Under the pieces are notes generated by a model. That model was not told where the DNA came from. It made no database searches and was given only the letters and a program-made list of their open reading frames with translations. The position numbers were made by a program, and so were the translations under genes. A DNA stretch of 64,000 nt from Xiphias gladius (Eukaryota > Chordata > Actinopteri > Istiophoriformes > Xiphiidae), in NCBI RefSeq assembly GCF_016859285.1, contig NC_053413.1, forward strand, positions 24,953,939-25,017,938, in the 5' to 3' direction. Below, one piece after another: positions 34,216 to 45,860 of this stretch. Every line of letters begins with the position of its first letter. Positions within the stretch are counted from its first letter, which is position 1.

Positions 34216-35640
34216 CACACAGATTCATTCACTAGAAAAGACTGAGACTTCCAAATCCCACTGGAGGAGAAAAGCAACTTCTTATCTTTCATCAGCTTCT
34301 TTTGTTTCACTTTAAACTCTTAATGAGCAGTTTTATCTGAACGCCACCTATATTCACCGCTATCTATCATACATCAGCCATGAGAGGAGGAAGAAGAAGA
34401 AGCACGGGAGACTTATGTAACTCATATTTATCTCTCTGTGTGTTGCAGCACTCAATTCTTGTGCCATAATCGAATGAAAATGACGAAGCCGTATTGGGTT
34501 AATTAGGGACTTGACCCCTTGGAGAAAAGGCTACCCCGGTTTATCTCCTGCTGGAACAAGCGTGTGGCTAACAGCCATTTAAAACACCACTTATTTACAT
34601 TTAGAGTGAATCTTATGGCCCCGGCAACCCTTGACAGGAACTTTATGACTCACAGTTAAAAAGAAACAAATGTGTTTAAGTGCTGGCTTTTTAAAAAGTA
34701 ATTAACCCATTTGTTCGAATGTCACGGTTCGTGAGTTTTTTTTTCTTTTTTTACGCCGAGTGAAGGTTTGATTAGACATGGCGTCGGTTTGTTATCCACT
34801 TAGTAATATCTGTCCATTTCATCTCGCCGCCGTGTCCGGAGGCAAATTCCCATTTCTGCTACTAGATTGGTGGGTGTGAAATCAGAAAGTTAACGTCAAA
34901 TTGCCGTGAGAGAGAGATGTGTTTAACTTGGCTGTTCCTATTTAGAAATGAGTTAAATCAGCTTCTGGTATCTCTCCGGCTCGCTTAATCAAATTGTCCC
35001 TGCTCGACACTCAGTTTTGATGTTGACAGTTGTGGCCCGTCTGTCTCATGCGCAAATGCTCACACTAAGCACACATACATAAACTGCACGCGCTCATGTC
35101 ACACTTGCACAGCACGTCCCACGGATGTGATAGGAGAAACATATTCTCGATTGGGTTTGCTCACACACGCTCTGAAGGTAGAACCATGGCGCGCGCGGGT
35201 TTATTCGTCTTCTGGTGTTCTTTCAAATGCAGCCAGTCTGAACAGCTCACTACATAAACCAGCACACATAAAATATAAAACATCTCCTAACTCCAGGTAT
35301 CATTTGCACATAATTTGTAGGCTTGCAAGCTTCTCGGAGTTGACAGGTTGTGACCCCGTGGCTGAGTGAGACCTCCTTGGGCACCTGAGTCTACTATCTC
35401 AAAAGGGCCCCAACATGGACCCTACAATCTTAAAAATGGGCCAACACTCAACAGTGCCAACTGTCTACCTTTACATTTAACTAAAGTTTTTTCCCTCTAC
35501 ACAATTCATGTAACCTCGAGACCCCCCTGAACTGAGCATATATGAAACCTCTCCATATTTACTGAAGAAATTAAAATAAAAGTAAAACTTGTTTGAACGC
35601 TTACCATGACCAATCTTTCCCAAACACCCTACCTCGACCC
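34216..35640. other. Gene-free stretch with strong enhancer-like character at 34430-35040
   Basis: No gene is seen. From about 34430 to 35040 the sequence is non-repetitive and dense in homeodomain and other factor words. GGGTTAATTA at 34496-34505 is mirrored by its exact reverse complement TAATTAACCC at 34699-34708. Further words include 'ggtttgattagaca', 'cgcttaatcaaattg' and 'gttgacagtt' (MEIS/TALE-like). This looks like a conserved noncoding element; conservation remains untested. Confidence 0.45.
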
Positions 35641-36065
35641 TTAATCCGGGGGGTGTAGGTCAGGCGGTAGGCCTGGTGGTTCAGGCTCCAGCTTCTCCCG
35701 TCCACGTCTCGCATTGCCCCTAATGGCTGCGTGTGGGGGAAAAGATGTCAGTTGCTTTGGACAAAAGCATCTGCCAGACGAATGAAACGTAATCACCACG
35801 TCCTGGTCTCTGCAACCTGCCACAGATTTCTCAACAAGGAAAGGTCCAGCATTTAGTGGGCTGAAGTGCAGGTGGCAGAGCTGGTCTACTAGCTCACATT
35901 GGTTTGCGGTTTGGTTCCCGGCTCCTCCTGTCCACATGTTGGACTTGCCTGGATCAAAAAAGTTAATCCCAAACAGCTCGCGATGCGCATGCACTGTTAA
36001 TTATGAAAAAAAAAATTGTCATTTGTTTTGGACAAAAGCATTTGCAAAATAAATGTAAGGAAATG
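35641..36065 (-). repeat. Two copies of a common fish dispersed repeat
   Basis: Two similar blocks lie in direct order. 'tgctttggacaaaagcatct' (35752-35771) and 'tttgttttggacaaaagcat' (36021-36040) are each preceded by a 'gctcc-gcttctcc-gtccac' type block (near 35683 and 35918). They correspond to the minus-strand view of 'atttagcagacgcttttatccaaagcga', which also occurs near 3.85 kb. Confidence 0.6.
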
Positions 36066-37559
36066 AAAATTTATGTAAACTTAATTAACTCTACGCCTTA
36101 ACTTGTCACATGACCATCTCTGAAGTCACACAGGACATGATAATCATGAAAAGTCAAACCATCTACATTAGTAAAAAACAAACAAACGGGGTATATCACG
36201 GGTAGATTGCAGCAATGTTGAGGATCCTTTGGTTCCTCCCTTCACAGACACAGACGCACAGAAAGAAAGACAGAATTTGAAAGGTTTGCCAGTTGCATTA
36301 TTGATCCATCAGGCCACTCACATGTTGCTCACCAGGTTTTTTGAGGGCAGCGGCAATTTTGCTCCAGCTCTTGATTTTTCTTTGAAGCCGTATTTTCCAT
36401 CTGTGCAGCAATAACGTATGACGTACGCTGCTGACATTTCATTGGCCGATGTGACAAATCGCTTCGTTGTGCTGCCAATACTACAAGGGCAATGATGAAA
36501 ATATCATACTACATGTTGGAAAAACGATCTGGATGTCCCGGAATAAATTGAGAACGGGACAGAAAACTATCGAGGGCAAGATGGTGATCTCACCGTATGT
36601 ATGCAGCGCTTGAAATGAAGTATTTTCACTCCGGAGGAATTCCTGCCAAACCCTGCTGTGACATCAGTACTACTGGTGTAAGTCCTTACTCTCTAACCCT
36701 CACTTTCCCTCCTCTTCCGTATGCTTGTAAAAAACATTTTGTCCACACATGTACCATTTTTTTTTTCCATTTGAGAACAGAAATACAAGAACATATACAC
36801 AAATACACACCTCAGACCCACTCTCCCCCTTGATCCTGCCTCAACACACACAGTCCGTCCCCGCCTGCTCTCTGCAGCACAGCTGTGCGCCACTGACGCA
36901 ATCACAGGTCTCGAGGAAGGGCTTAAATGTTGCGAGCACAGCTCTCCCACTCCGCTCTGAACACAAGCAGACCATTGTGGGTACGCTGAGTGCTGGTAAC
37001 AGCTGGACCGCATGGCGGTTATCTTGGACCCCGACCCCGTGGCGATGACAGGATCAGCTTTGGCCAAAAGCTGCCTTATCCACGGTCAATACATGATAAC
37101 ATGTTGGATGAGTGTGCAGACAGGCCAAAGTGGCGAGCTGGCACAGAGGGACGCTTTCTATACTTACACCGGGTGGCACTTTACAATGGCCTTGTTCTAC
37201 ACTTTCAACCCCTACGTTAATTAACATGTAGTGTGTTGAAAATACAAAGTAATACTAGAAGCTGTTTTATGCAGGCTGATGTGTGAAAATCAAGGAGGGT
37301 TTGCAGCAGACAGGAATGCTCCAACTCTAGTCCCGTTACATGCTGCAGATGTATCGTATTTACCGACCCCAAAAAAGGTGTCAGTGTGGACATTTACTCA
37401 GAAACGGACAAATCTAAGCCTCACAGTGAAAACCAAAGACAACAATCCCTTTAAGCAAAGCGCAGATTCAACATGACTGAGATGTAGGTTTGATTTCTGG
37501 CTTTTGAAGTTCTCGTTTTTTGCATCGCTTTCTTTAGCCACCAACATTTAAATGAATGA
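36066..37559. other. Gene-free stretch
   Basis: No coding or RNA gene is supported. A few frames of 60-124 codons have no domain content. Confidence 0.5.
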
Positions 37560-37752
37560 TAATAACTGATCATTTTCATTTGTACATTTTCTATTCACTT
37601 AATGTGTATTTATTATTATTACTATTTTATAGTAGTTTTACTTTTATACCTATTTACTTCCTCTTTCCTAACTACGTGTTGAGCAGTTGTAACAAAGCAA
37701 TTTCCATGTGAGGAAATCAATAAAGTTTTTTTTCTGATTCTGATTCTGATTA
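37560..37752 (+). mobile_element. 5'-truncated LINE 3' tail (Rex1/CR1-like)
   Basis: The sequence 'gttgtaacaaagcaatttcc...gaggaaatcaataaagtttt' followed by (TTCTGA)n at 37731-37752 matches the 3' end style of fish Rex1/Babar and related LINEs, which finish with 'aataaagt' and short tandem repeats. No reverse transcriptase remains. Its 5' boundary is approximate. Confidence 0.6.
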
Positions 37753-39769
37753 TGTAATGTGCCTATAACTCAACATGACCACATTTTTTTTAGGGCAGTG
37801 TTGTTTTTCAGTTACAAGGACTTTCACAAACCACAAAGCCAAATGAGACCTTGTTAAAGAAAGTCCAACATTATGTACTAAGCGATTCAGTTGTCAATAA
37901 AAACCGTTGTTTTAACCATGACCATTAGAAAAAAAACACAACAAGCATGGAGAAATATTTACTTAATATTTTTCTCAGTGTTTACCAGGAGTCAGTCCAA
38001 AAACACAGTGTAACAGATTTTTGACAGGTTGATTCGTTGGTGTCATTCAAAGAATGGTCCAGTGTGTGGAAAAATTAAGGATGATATTGTTTCGAATATT
38101 TTTGGGTTTATTTTCTATTCATACTTTAATTTAAATTGTTTTAATAGTTGGAAAACTCCACAACTTCACAAAAAAAAAAACAGCCTGCTTTTTGATTACT
38201 TGTCAACATACAGTACATTTTCAACAAGATACCTCCACCTCCGTCCCAGTTGCCCCCTGCAGATGTCAGGATTCGAGTGAGGTGTGTGTCCACTGTCGGC
38301 TATGTATATTTATGAGAGGATTATGATCGGCCCTCGGCTTCCTGGAACATTTGACCCTAGTTTATCCCCATCTGTTACTGGCTTACCAGTAATGCCCGGT
38401 CTCTCCTTCCATATCCCCAGTGCACGTGTGTCATGCTTTGACAAAGAGTTGAGGGCAGGTTGTTTTGAAGCACAAGGATGGGGTTGTTTGTTTCCTTGTT
38501 TTCTGAAATGTGTTTCATTCTTGAACACCAACAATGGAACAGAATGAATTTGTGCCTTTGCCGACAAACTCATTCTTACTCATTACTTACTGAGCTCAAC
38601 ACTTGCATTTTAATGTTGCTCTGGAGCAATAATTTTAGTATCAAGTGAAGTGCTGATTGTTGTTGACTGAGTAAGTTTTACCCTTTAAACAAGAGGGTAT
38701 TCATGAAGCTTCACACAGGTTGTATTTTTATTTTTTAGGCCCACTGCTGACTCACACAAGATTGATCAATTATATGGTTCTTTATCTGTCTCTTTCCCTT
38801 ACACTCTCACACACACACACACGGAGAGAAATGTGCAGACATGTTCCCTAAAGCAATGACACAATCCTAAACCTAATTTTAACACCTGTAACACCTGTCC
38901 GGGTTGGGCTGAAATATTTCTCAGTCAGATTTTTTTGGTCAAATATTTGACGAAAAAAAAAATGGTAATTTTCTCATTAGACGATGGAGAAGAGAATTAA
39001 AAACTAGATGTTAAGTACGTAACTAAGTAGCTTAAGGATAAATGTCTAGAATCCTGACAAATGTGTTACCTGTCTGACCCTGAGCTCATTTAAGCGAAGG
39101 GTTGATTCATCCGAAAGAAGTGACATCTACTTTCAAAATTCACATTTTAAAACAAGGAGAGGGAAAGAGAGGGAGAGATGTGTTGGAGTCTGAGGGAGCT
39201 AAACTGAGCGAGTCACAGAGGCTTTGGCTCTGAGTCAAATAATACCCCGCACCAGCTGATGTTAGCATGAGCAGCAAACAAATGAGGCCTGGGAATAAGT
39301 CCTGTCGTATCCCATACTGTCTCCATGCTGTTCTTAGTACTGTTCAGCGCCTCAGCAAAGGAAGAAATCCTGCAGGGAGTGTACTTCCACTTTTGCCACA
39401 TTGGGCAAATCTATCAGATCTGTGCGTGCATGTGTGTGTGTTTTATTTTTTTCATGGTTGTTGCTCTAAACTCAAAGCATTGACATTTCTGCACTGCACT
39501 TCCTTGAGGTGACCTGTCAATTATTCAGTGTGGGTGGTACTGTGGCATAGATTTCCCGTTGATAAGGTTGGTGCCTCTATACTTTGAGCTCCTTTCTTTG
39601 TCTTGTGGTGGCTGCCGTGACTTATAGTATATGCCGATTGCCCAGTTCTTCAAACAAGTCCTCATACCGAAATGATCAATTAGGTTGGGGTCTTGCAAGA
39701 TTACCCAGATGAATGTTGGGAAAATTATTCATGATGATCTGCCCCCTCTATGGTTACGGTTTGGTTGAA
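37753..39769. other. Gene-free stretch
   Basis: No gene, RNA or named repeat was recognised. It includes a short AC tract near 38809-38822. Confidence 0.5.
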
Positions 39770-39960
39770 GGAGTAGTTTGACGTTTTGGGCAATATGCTT
39801 ATTCACTTTCCCATCGAGAGTGAGCAACTTGCAACCTTCCGGAGTCTCAACTGGTTCCCCTGGCAACCTCGTGATGATGAGGACCACGACGAGACTCCAG
39901 GAAGTCACTGTGCTCGGCCAAGAAACAGTTCCCCTGGTCTCGGCTATCAAACTTGACGCA
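39770..39960 (+). repeat. Teleost dispersed-repeat fragment
   Basis: 'tagtttgacgttttgggcaa' and 'tatgcttattcactttccca' at its start, and 'gagactccaggaagtcactg' about 100 bases later, match the order of blocks in a widespread fish repeat ('agttcgacattttgggaaatacgcttattcgc'). It is diverged and its family is unnamed here. Confidence 0.55.
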
Positions 39961-41340
39961 CTTTGTAACCCTCCTCCGTAACCCCTGTCCACACACAAGG
40001 AGTCGGAGGCTTAAAGACTCGAAGATTTGCTGCTGAAATTCTGAAAGGCGCTCGGCAGCTCGATGTAGGGGAGTTAGAAAGTTTCAGCTTCATGCCAATG
40101 TAATTTCTCATGTGGGAGAAGCATGCAGTTGCACTTGTCAATCCTACCTGAACGACACGACGACTGGGACCAGCTGGAGCACACATTAAGGACAGAAAGC
40201 ATGCCAGCTTGTGCATCGCTGCTATACAGTTTCAACAACACGGGGGAGGACAGTCACTAGTTGCAGACTGCAACAGGTTGTTTGACAGGAAATGTCTTTG
40301 TTTTTGTGTTTTTTCATTTTGCTTTTGTTTTTTCTTGTAAAGAGAGTTTCAGTTTTTCTTGAACCGACTCCAAACTGAAAGGCTGTTATTGCCATTCTGG
40401 AGACTTCCTGTGAGCCAGATCTGACTCTGGCTTTTACACTCATAACACCAAATATAGGAGGTTCAAGTCTATAGGTCCGTGGGTTGAAGTACTATCATGC
40501 TATATACTGTACTGTAAAATTTGAGGGGGGAGGAGAGAGAGTCCAGTGTTTATTTACATAACCTTTTAGCGTGATAATGTGTACTGCCTAAATCCCCATT
40601 TTCTGACCAGCACTTTGTGGAACATGCAGGGCAGATGCAGTAGGTATAGGTAGAAACAGTAGTATGCACAAAGTGGTGGTGCACGGAGCAGCCATGTATA
40701 ATAAATGAACAGCTGAGCCGCTGGAGGATGAGGAGCAGTGGATGTTTTTTTTTTTTTTGTTGTTGTTTTTTTTTGACATATCACATGCTAGCTTGTCATG
40801 CATATTTCATTGGGCATGTCTGGTTGGGCTGCTGCTTGCCTAGGGAGCCAGACAGATGTTGCATGTGCCTTCTCTGTGTGAGAGTGTGCGCGTGTGTGAG
40901 TGATACAGATAAAAGCATCAAAACGTGTATGTGTGTCTACCTGACTCAGGTTCAGGACTGATTTCTGTCTGCAGAGCTGGATGAAAGTCCAGGAAGTTCT
41001 GTCTATAATACTGCGCTGAGATTGCATTTCGCTACAGGTTAAACTACTCGTCTTAAATGCACATTTCCCATGCTAAAGCAACGACAGGGCAACATGTGAA
41101 GATCCACATTTTACAGTGCAATAAGATTTTGTAGTCATTCCATAATTAAATGTATGATAATGATGGCAATAAGAGTTTTCATCCTCTTTAAGTTATATTT
41201 CTTGATTACTTGCTTGTTTCTTCATCAACTTGCTATGAGGTCAATCAATTGTAAATGGCTAAATCACCAGGGCTACACAAACCATTAAAACATAACTGAA
41301 TGTGTAATTAAAATCTGTTTTTTGGCTAATGTTAAAAACG
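39961..41340. other. Gene-free stretch
   Basis: Nothing coding is seen. T-rich runs occur near 40270-40340 and 40745-40775. Confidence 0.5.
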
Positions 41341-41344
41341 ATCA

Positions 41345-42415
41345 CCTGATATCGACTGACCAAACAGCCTTTATCCAGGGGAGGCACTCTTTTTTCAACA
41401 CAAGGTGACTGCTTGACAATTTACACACCGAGTTCTGTATCCCCAAAATTTGTCCCATCATTGGACGTCTGACAGGGTGGAGTGGACTTAACTTTTTTTG
41501 TTCTGGGAAAAATGGGGTTAGGAAAAAGATTAAACTTTTATATTCAGCCCATGTAGCTTCAGTTATTACTAATGATTTACATTCAGCTTTCTTTCCTCTC
41601 AAACGTGGCACGAGACAAGGTCGCCCTCTATACCTCTTGCTGTTTCTGATTGCCAATGAACCATTAGCTATTTGGCTTCGTAGGGAGGCAAGGTTTCGAG
41701 GGTATTGTGGGTGATTCCCTCATATGTTCAAGGAAAGTTTCCTCCCATTACTAGAACTTTGAAAAGCAGATGTTAGCTGCTGGTCCACTCTGCCCCTTTC
41801 ACTGGCTGGCCGTATTAACTTTATCAAAATGGTTCTTCTACCCAAGTTTTTGGGCCTCTTGCAACATTTCCCAGTATTTATTAGGAAACGCTTCTTCACA
41901 TAATTTGACCAGACTGCATCTTCCTTTCTATGGGGAACCAAACCACGGCACATTAAAAAAAATGTACCAAAAGCCTGAGCTGATGGGTGAGATGGCCGTT
42001 CCAGAATTTTCTTGATTACTATTGGGAATGCAATAGTCAAAAGGCTTCTCTATTAGTCCAATCCAGGGAATACTCCTCTTTGGGTGCGAATGGAGATGTC
42101 CTCTTCCCAACAGTCTCTTTATTGCGTGTGTCTGTGTGTCTGTGTGTCTGTGTGTCTGTGTGTGTGTGTGTTTTTTTTCGTCCAGGATCTGTGCGACATG
42201 TGACAAACAGGGATCTTTTGTATTGCTGCTTGCAGCTACATTTTTGTTTGTTTTGTTTTGGTATTCTGAACTTCCCCACTACCTATTTTGTATTTCATGG
42301 TCTCTTAATGCCGACGCTTCTTCCTGTTCATCTCTGCTATGGGGAACGGGACGGGAGGGAGGGGATGCTCATGTACGATTGGTTGTGTCATGTTGGAAAA
42401 CTTGCGTAGCCTGAG
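41345..42415 (+). mobile_element. L1-type LINE relic, ORF2 reverse transcriptase to C-terminal part
   Basis: Translation in one frame gives DQTAFIQGRHSFFNTR (from 41358), then SVITNDLHSAFFPLKRGTRQ (from 41559) and LPLSLAGRINFIKMVLLPKF (from 41790). These are recognisable blocks of fish L1 ORF2. Stops interrupt the frame (for example right after FFNTR). The segment between 'LAIWLRREARFRG' and the 'PLSLAGRIN' block is too short. The catalytic YADD region and roughly 100 codons are missing, so an internal deletion removed the active site. The 3' part is interrupted by a TGTGTGTC microsatellite at 42126-42170 and fades into 3'-UTR-like sequence near 42,415. The 5' end is truncated. The element is inactive. 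Confidence 0.85.
42126..42170. repeat. (TGTGTGTC)n microsatellite inside the L1 relic
   Basis: TGTG and TCTG units spanning 45 bases, followed by a T run. It sits within the C-terminal region of the LINE. Confidence 0.95.
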
Positions 42416-44284
42416 AGTACACCAGGCACACCAGATATATATATTTTTAAAAAAACGTCGTCATTGATTGATTTGGGCATTTCATATTACAATTAGTGGG
42501 TCTTACCTCTCTTTGCTTGTGCTTTTTTAAATGATAGGCCAGTTTTGGATCCAGTGGACATGGTAAGCCCAGATATTTTATACTGTGATGTGATATCAAA
42601 ATGAATTACAAAAAAGCCTTCCACATTGTTTTATCCTATCAAAGCTTGCCGGGTTCAAACCTAGGTTTCAGAAAAAGCTGTGACAGGTTAAAGAGAATTT
42701 ATTTCTGTAGAACGTTGGTTTGATTTGGCCCCGAAGTCACTTTTGCATCATGCGATTGACAACAAAAGTGGTGCAAACTTTTCTAACATCCTGTCACAGG
42801 ACAGTTTTTTTTTTTTCCCTTCAGATTTCAATTTAGTACATTCAGCTCATCTTAGCTTAAGTATTAAAGGTGCCTTAACGTGACATAAGCCTATTCAGCA
42901 TTCAGATGCAATAATTTAGCTGCATGAGTTTAAAGATTGATGGTGCATACTTTAATACACATTTTAAGCATATTACTGAGAAACATAACCAAGGAAATTG
43001 AGAAATAAGTTTCTAAATCAGCAGCATTAAAAGCAACCAGTAGTAAAAGGTTATATTCCCAGGCAAAGATGGAATATATTCCCGTGTCATTCGAGCACTG
43101 ACCAAGACAATTACTAAGAAAATAAAAATGAGTCAGATAATTTTGTTATCCACAATTTTAAGCCTAAAGCCCAAGTATTAAGAATAAAAACTTTTCTCAT
43201 ATAGCACTTATAAAAATGTCGTTTCAAAGTGATTTACAGAGCAGAGTACCACCAAGACAAGCACTTTAATGATAGCAATCAACTCCAAGTTATTAAACTA
43301 TGAGCTAGCAAATATTAATAATAAAAATGTTTTATTTGAAGATCTATTCCCTGATGCTGACTTGATGGTATTTTCTGATTTCTTTTGGTTTCCCAATGAC
43401 ACTGCCTGTCAGTTGCTCATCTGAAGTCGACTCAGAAACAGGGTAATAAGAATCACTGCGCTTTATCCACAACCAACGATGGATTTCTCTTTGAACTGAG
43501 CTGTAATTTGGAAAGAAACCGTCACATGTAAATATTCCCAGGAGATTATTTTTACGTAGACCCCCATAGGTCCCACCTTGTTCTTCAAACACTCTGCCTC
43601 AGTCTATCAGTGCATCAGTCTTACTCCTCATGCATCATGCATGGACCTTGTTTGATGCCATTTGCAGTTCACAGAGTCCATTTGTTTAGCTTCACTGTTC
43701 ATCAAAACTACATTCATCCAACCCTTCTGCATTATCAGTGTTGTTAAACTCCTTCTGAGACTCTCAAGAAGTGTCGGAGTGTCAGAGTTGACACTTTATT
43801 GCTTTGACAATCTTATTCTTCCTGTGAAAATACGTTTCAGTGAGAAAGTCCTGTGATGTTTAAATCGTATTACATAAAAACAAACACACATCAAACAAGG
43901 AAGTATGAAGTTGTCCATCAGCTAAACTGCTAAGTTGTGATATTTGCAGGGTTTTCTGTATCTCCTGTTTCCCCACCAACATTGTGTTTAGTAACTGTAA
44001 TATATTGTGTATTTTTAATGATATATCACTCATTCCCTTGAAAGCCGAGCACATTGTCCTAAATGAATGGGTCGTAGCCACCTCTGTCTCTCACACACTG
44101 TTCATTTTAATTCTTAGCACTGGAGAGTGTTCATGGTTTTCTTGTGGCCGCGTCGCTCCTGGCTGTTTGCGGGTCGCTGGGAATTGTTTTTCCAAACTTT
44201 GCAGGGAACCCCCCCCAACCGCCACCCACCCAGAGTCTGAGCCAGGCCGAGAACGGAGCCCTGGGGTACTCCTCATTTCCTGTG

Positions 44285-44335
<51 letters not shown>

Positions 44336-45454
44336 CCAACTCTGCGACACGCCATACACATCAGTCACGTACACGTGCAGAAGTGAACCAGCCACTGAGC
44401 CAGGCTTGTCTCCTCAGAATAACATTCATGTGCAGCTATTCTGCATTAGTGAGTTACAGTACGTTCAGTGGCAAAGCGGGATGGGGTGTGATTTAGTAGT
44501 GCAGAAGTAGTGTGCAGCCAAAAGTAAGGATGTGGAGATCACGGTGATGAACAGATCTACAGTATAGGTGTTTGGCTTTAACACAGTTGTCCTAGGTTCA
44601 CATCCTCTCTGAAACTAAGTAGTAAAACTACATTTTTATTACTTAGCCAAAAATATGATCTTTCTTGAACCTTTACACATTTTTGCTCCCTGACATTTAC
44701 TTAAGTTGGTGATAATAGTCTTACACTGGCTGTACTTTAACCACGTATCAATGCCACGCACGAATAAAGAAATAATTAATGGAAGAGTTTTCTGAAGACA
44801 GTGTGATGTCCTCTCGTTTGCGTTCAGCCCTAAAAGCCAGTCACAGTGCAACAAAGGACACCGCGTCTAATGTCACAAAAAGATTCTGGTCGGCCGTGTG
44901 CTGACTGTAATCAGCTTTTTTTAATCTAAAGTTGTGGTGCCGTTTCAGCAGCGGGGGTTTACAGAGGTCACGGGCCGCATATACCTGGTGAAAAGAGATG
45001 AAGCAAAGCAGTGAACGCTGATAGTTATGTGAAATAGAAACCGTGCTCCCAGATGGCCCCATTTAATTCCAATAAGAGTTGCTCACTGGGCGAACGATAT
45101 GCTAAAAGGAGTTGAGGCTTTCACATTGTTGGGCCAATGGGCACGCGCCGGAGTCCTCCTCTGCCTGAGTCCCGGCACACATGAATAGCACAAAAACAAC
45201 AACAGAAATCATAATAGCTCTTTGAGACTTTTTACTTTTTATGGGATGTAATGGCGGAGAGTAATTATGTTTTTGACTTTCAAAATGTATTTATTGTTTT
45301 ACAGCCATTTCTTTCGTTTCATGTGGCATGCAGTTCTGAGTGTGGTCACTCTGGCAAATTTGCCACAGTGCTGCATTGGGTGCTTGCTTTGGACAATAGA
45401 GCTTTTTGGGACAAGTTCAGTTTGGGAAACAATAGAGTTGGCAAAAATGCGGCC
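42416..45454. other. Gene-free stretch, possible conserved noncoding DNA
   Basis: No gene is supported. 'catatagcacttataaaaat' followed by 'gtttcaaagtgatttacaga' near 43197-43240 resembles a fish dispersed repeat. An AC microsatellite lies at 44286-44334. The segment at about 45060-45260 is non-repetitive with AATTATG/ATAATAG words and could be a conserved element. Confidence 0.45.
44286..44334. repeat. (AC)n microsatellite
   Basis: About 49 bases of AC repeat. Confidence 0.98.
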
Positions 45455-45860
45455 ACTTTTTACCGGCCGTGACAGTGTGGCTGGTATTGTTTTCACCTTG
45501 TAAATCTGTGTGTGTGTGTGTGTGTCTCATCATGGTCCTGGAGACACCTACTGCAGCGGGAACTACCACAGAGGTGGGTTTGAATACTTGGGCAGGTGTT
45601 TATATGGCGGTTGGTGGACAGATTTTTTTTCACCACAACAGTGTCACAACCGTGCAAGATACAGTCATGAAACTTTACAGGTGTGTAGCTGGGATCAAAA
45701 TCAAGGCCATGTTTGAAGATGGACATGGTCTGACCCATGAGTACTGAGTGCTCATGTAATAATATAGTACCGACTACTGTGTACCCGTTGTTCGTAACGC
45801 CAACCTGTTGACAGCCGTTGCGGCTGGTGTGATCCCAGCGCAAGATCGTTTTCTAGTTAA
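45455..45860 (+). repeat. Solitary copy of the array-2 spacer repeat
   Basis: This block shares 'GGCTGGTATTGTTTTCACC', a GT tract (45507-45523), 'ggagacacctactg', 'actaccacagaggtgggttt', 'gtgcaagata', 'gaagatgg-catggtc' and 'ggctggtgtgatccca' with the CA and B spacers of tRNA array 2, in the same order. No tRNA accompanies it. It shows that the array spacers derive from a dispersed repeat whose GT tract is part of the element. The family is not assigned and no terminal repeats were found. Confidence 0.9.

Noticed and set aside
44555-44605. tRNA- or SINE-like word 'aggttcacatcc'
   Set aside because: There is only a lone B-box-like word, with no convincing A box or body.
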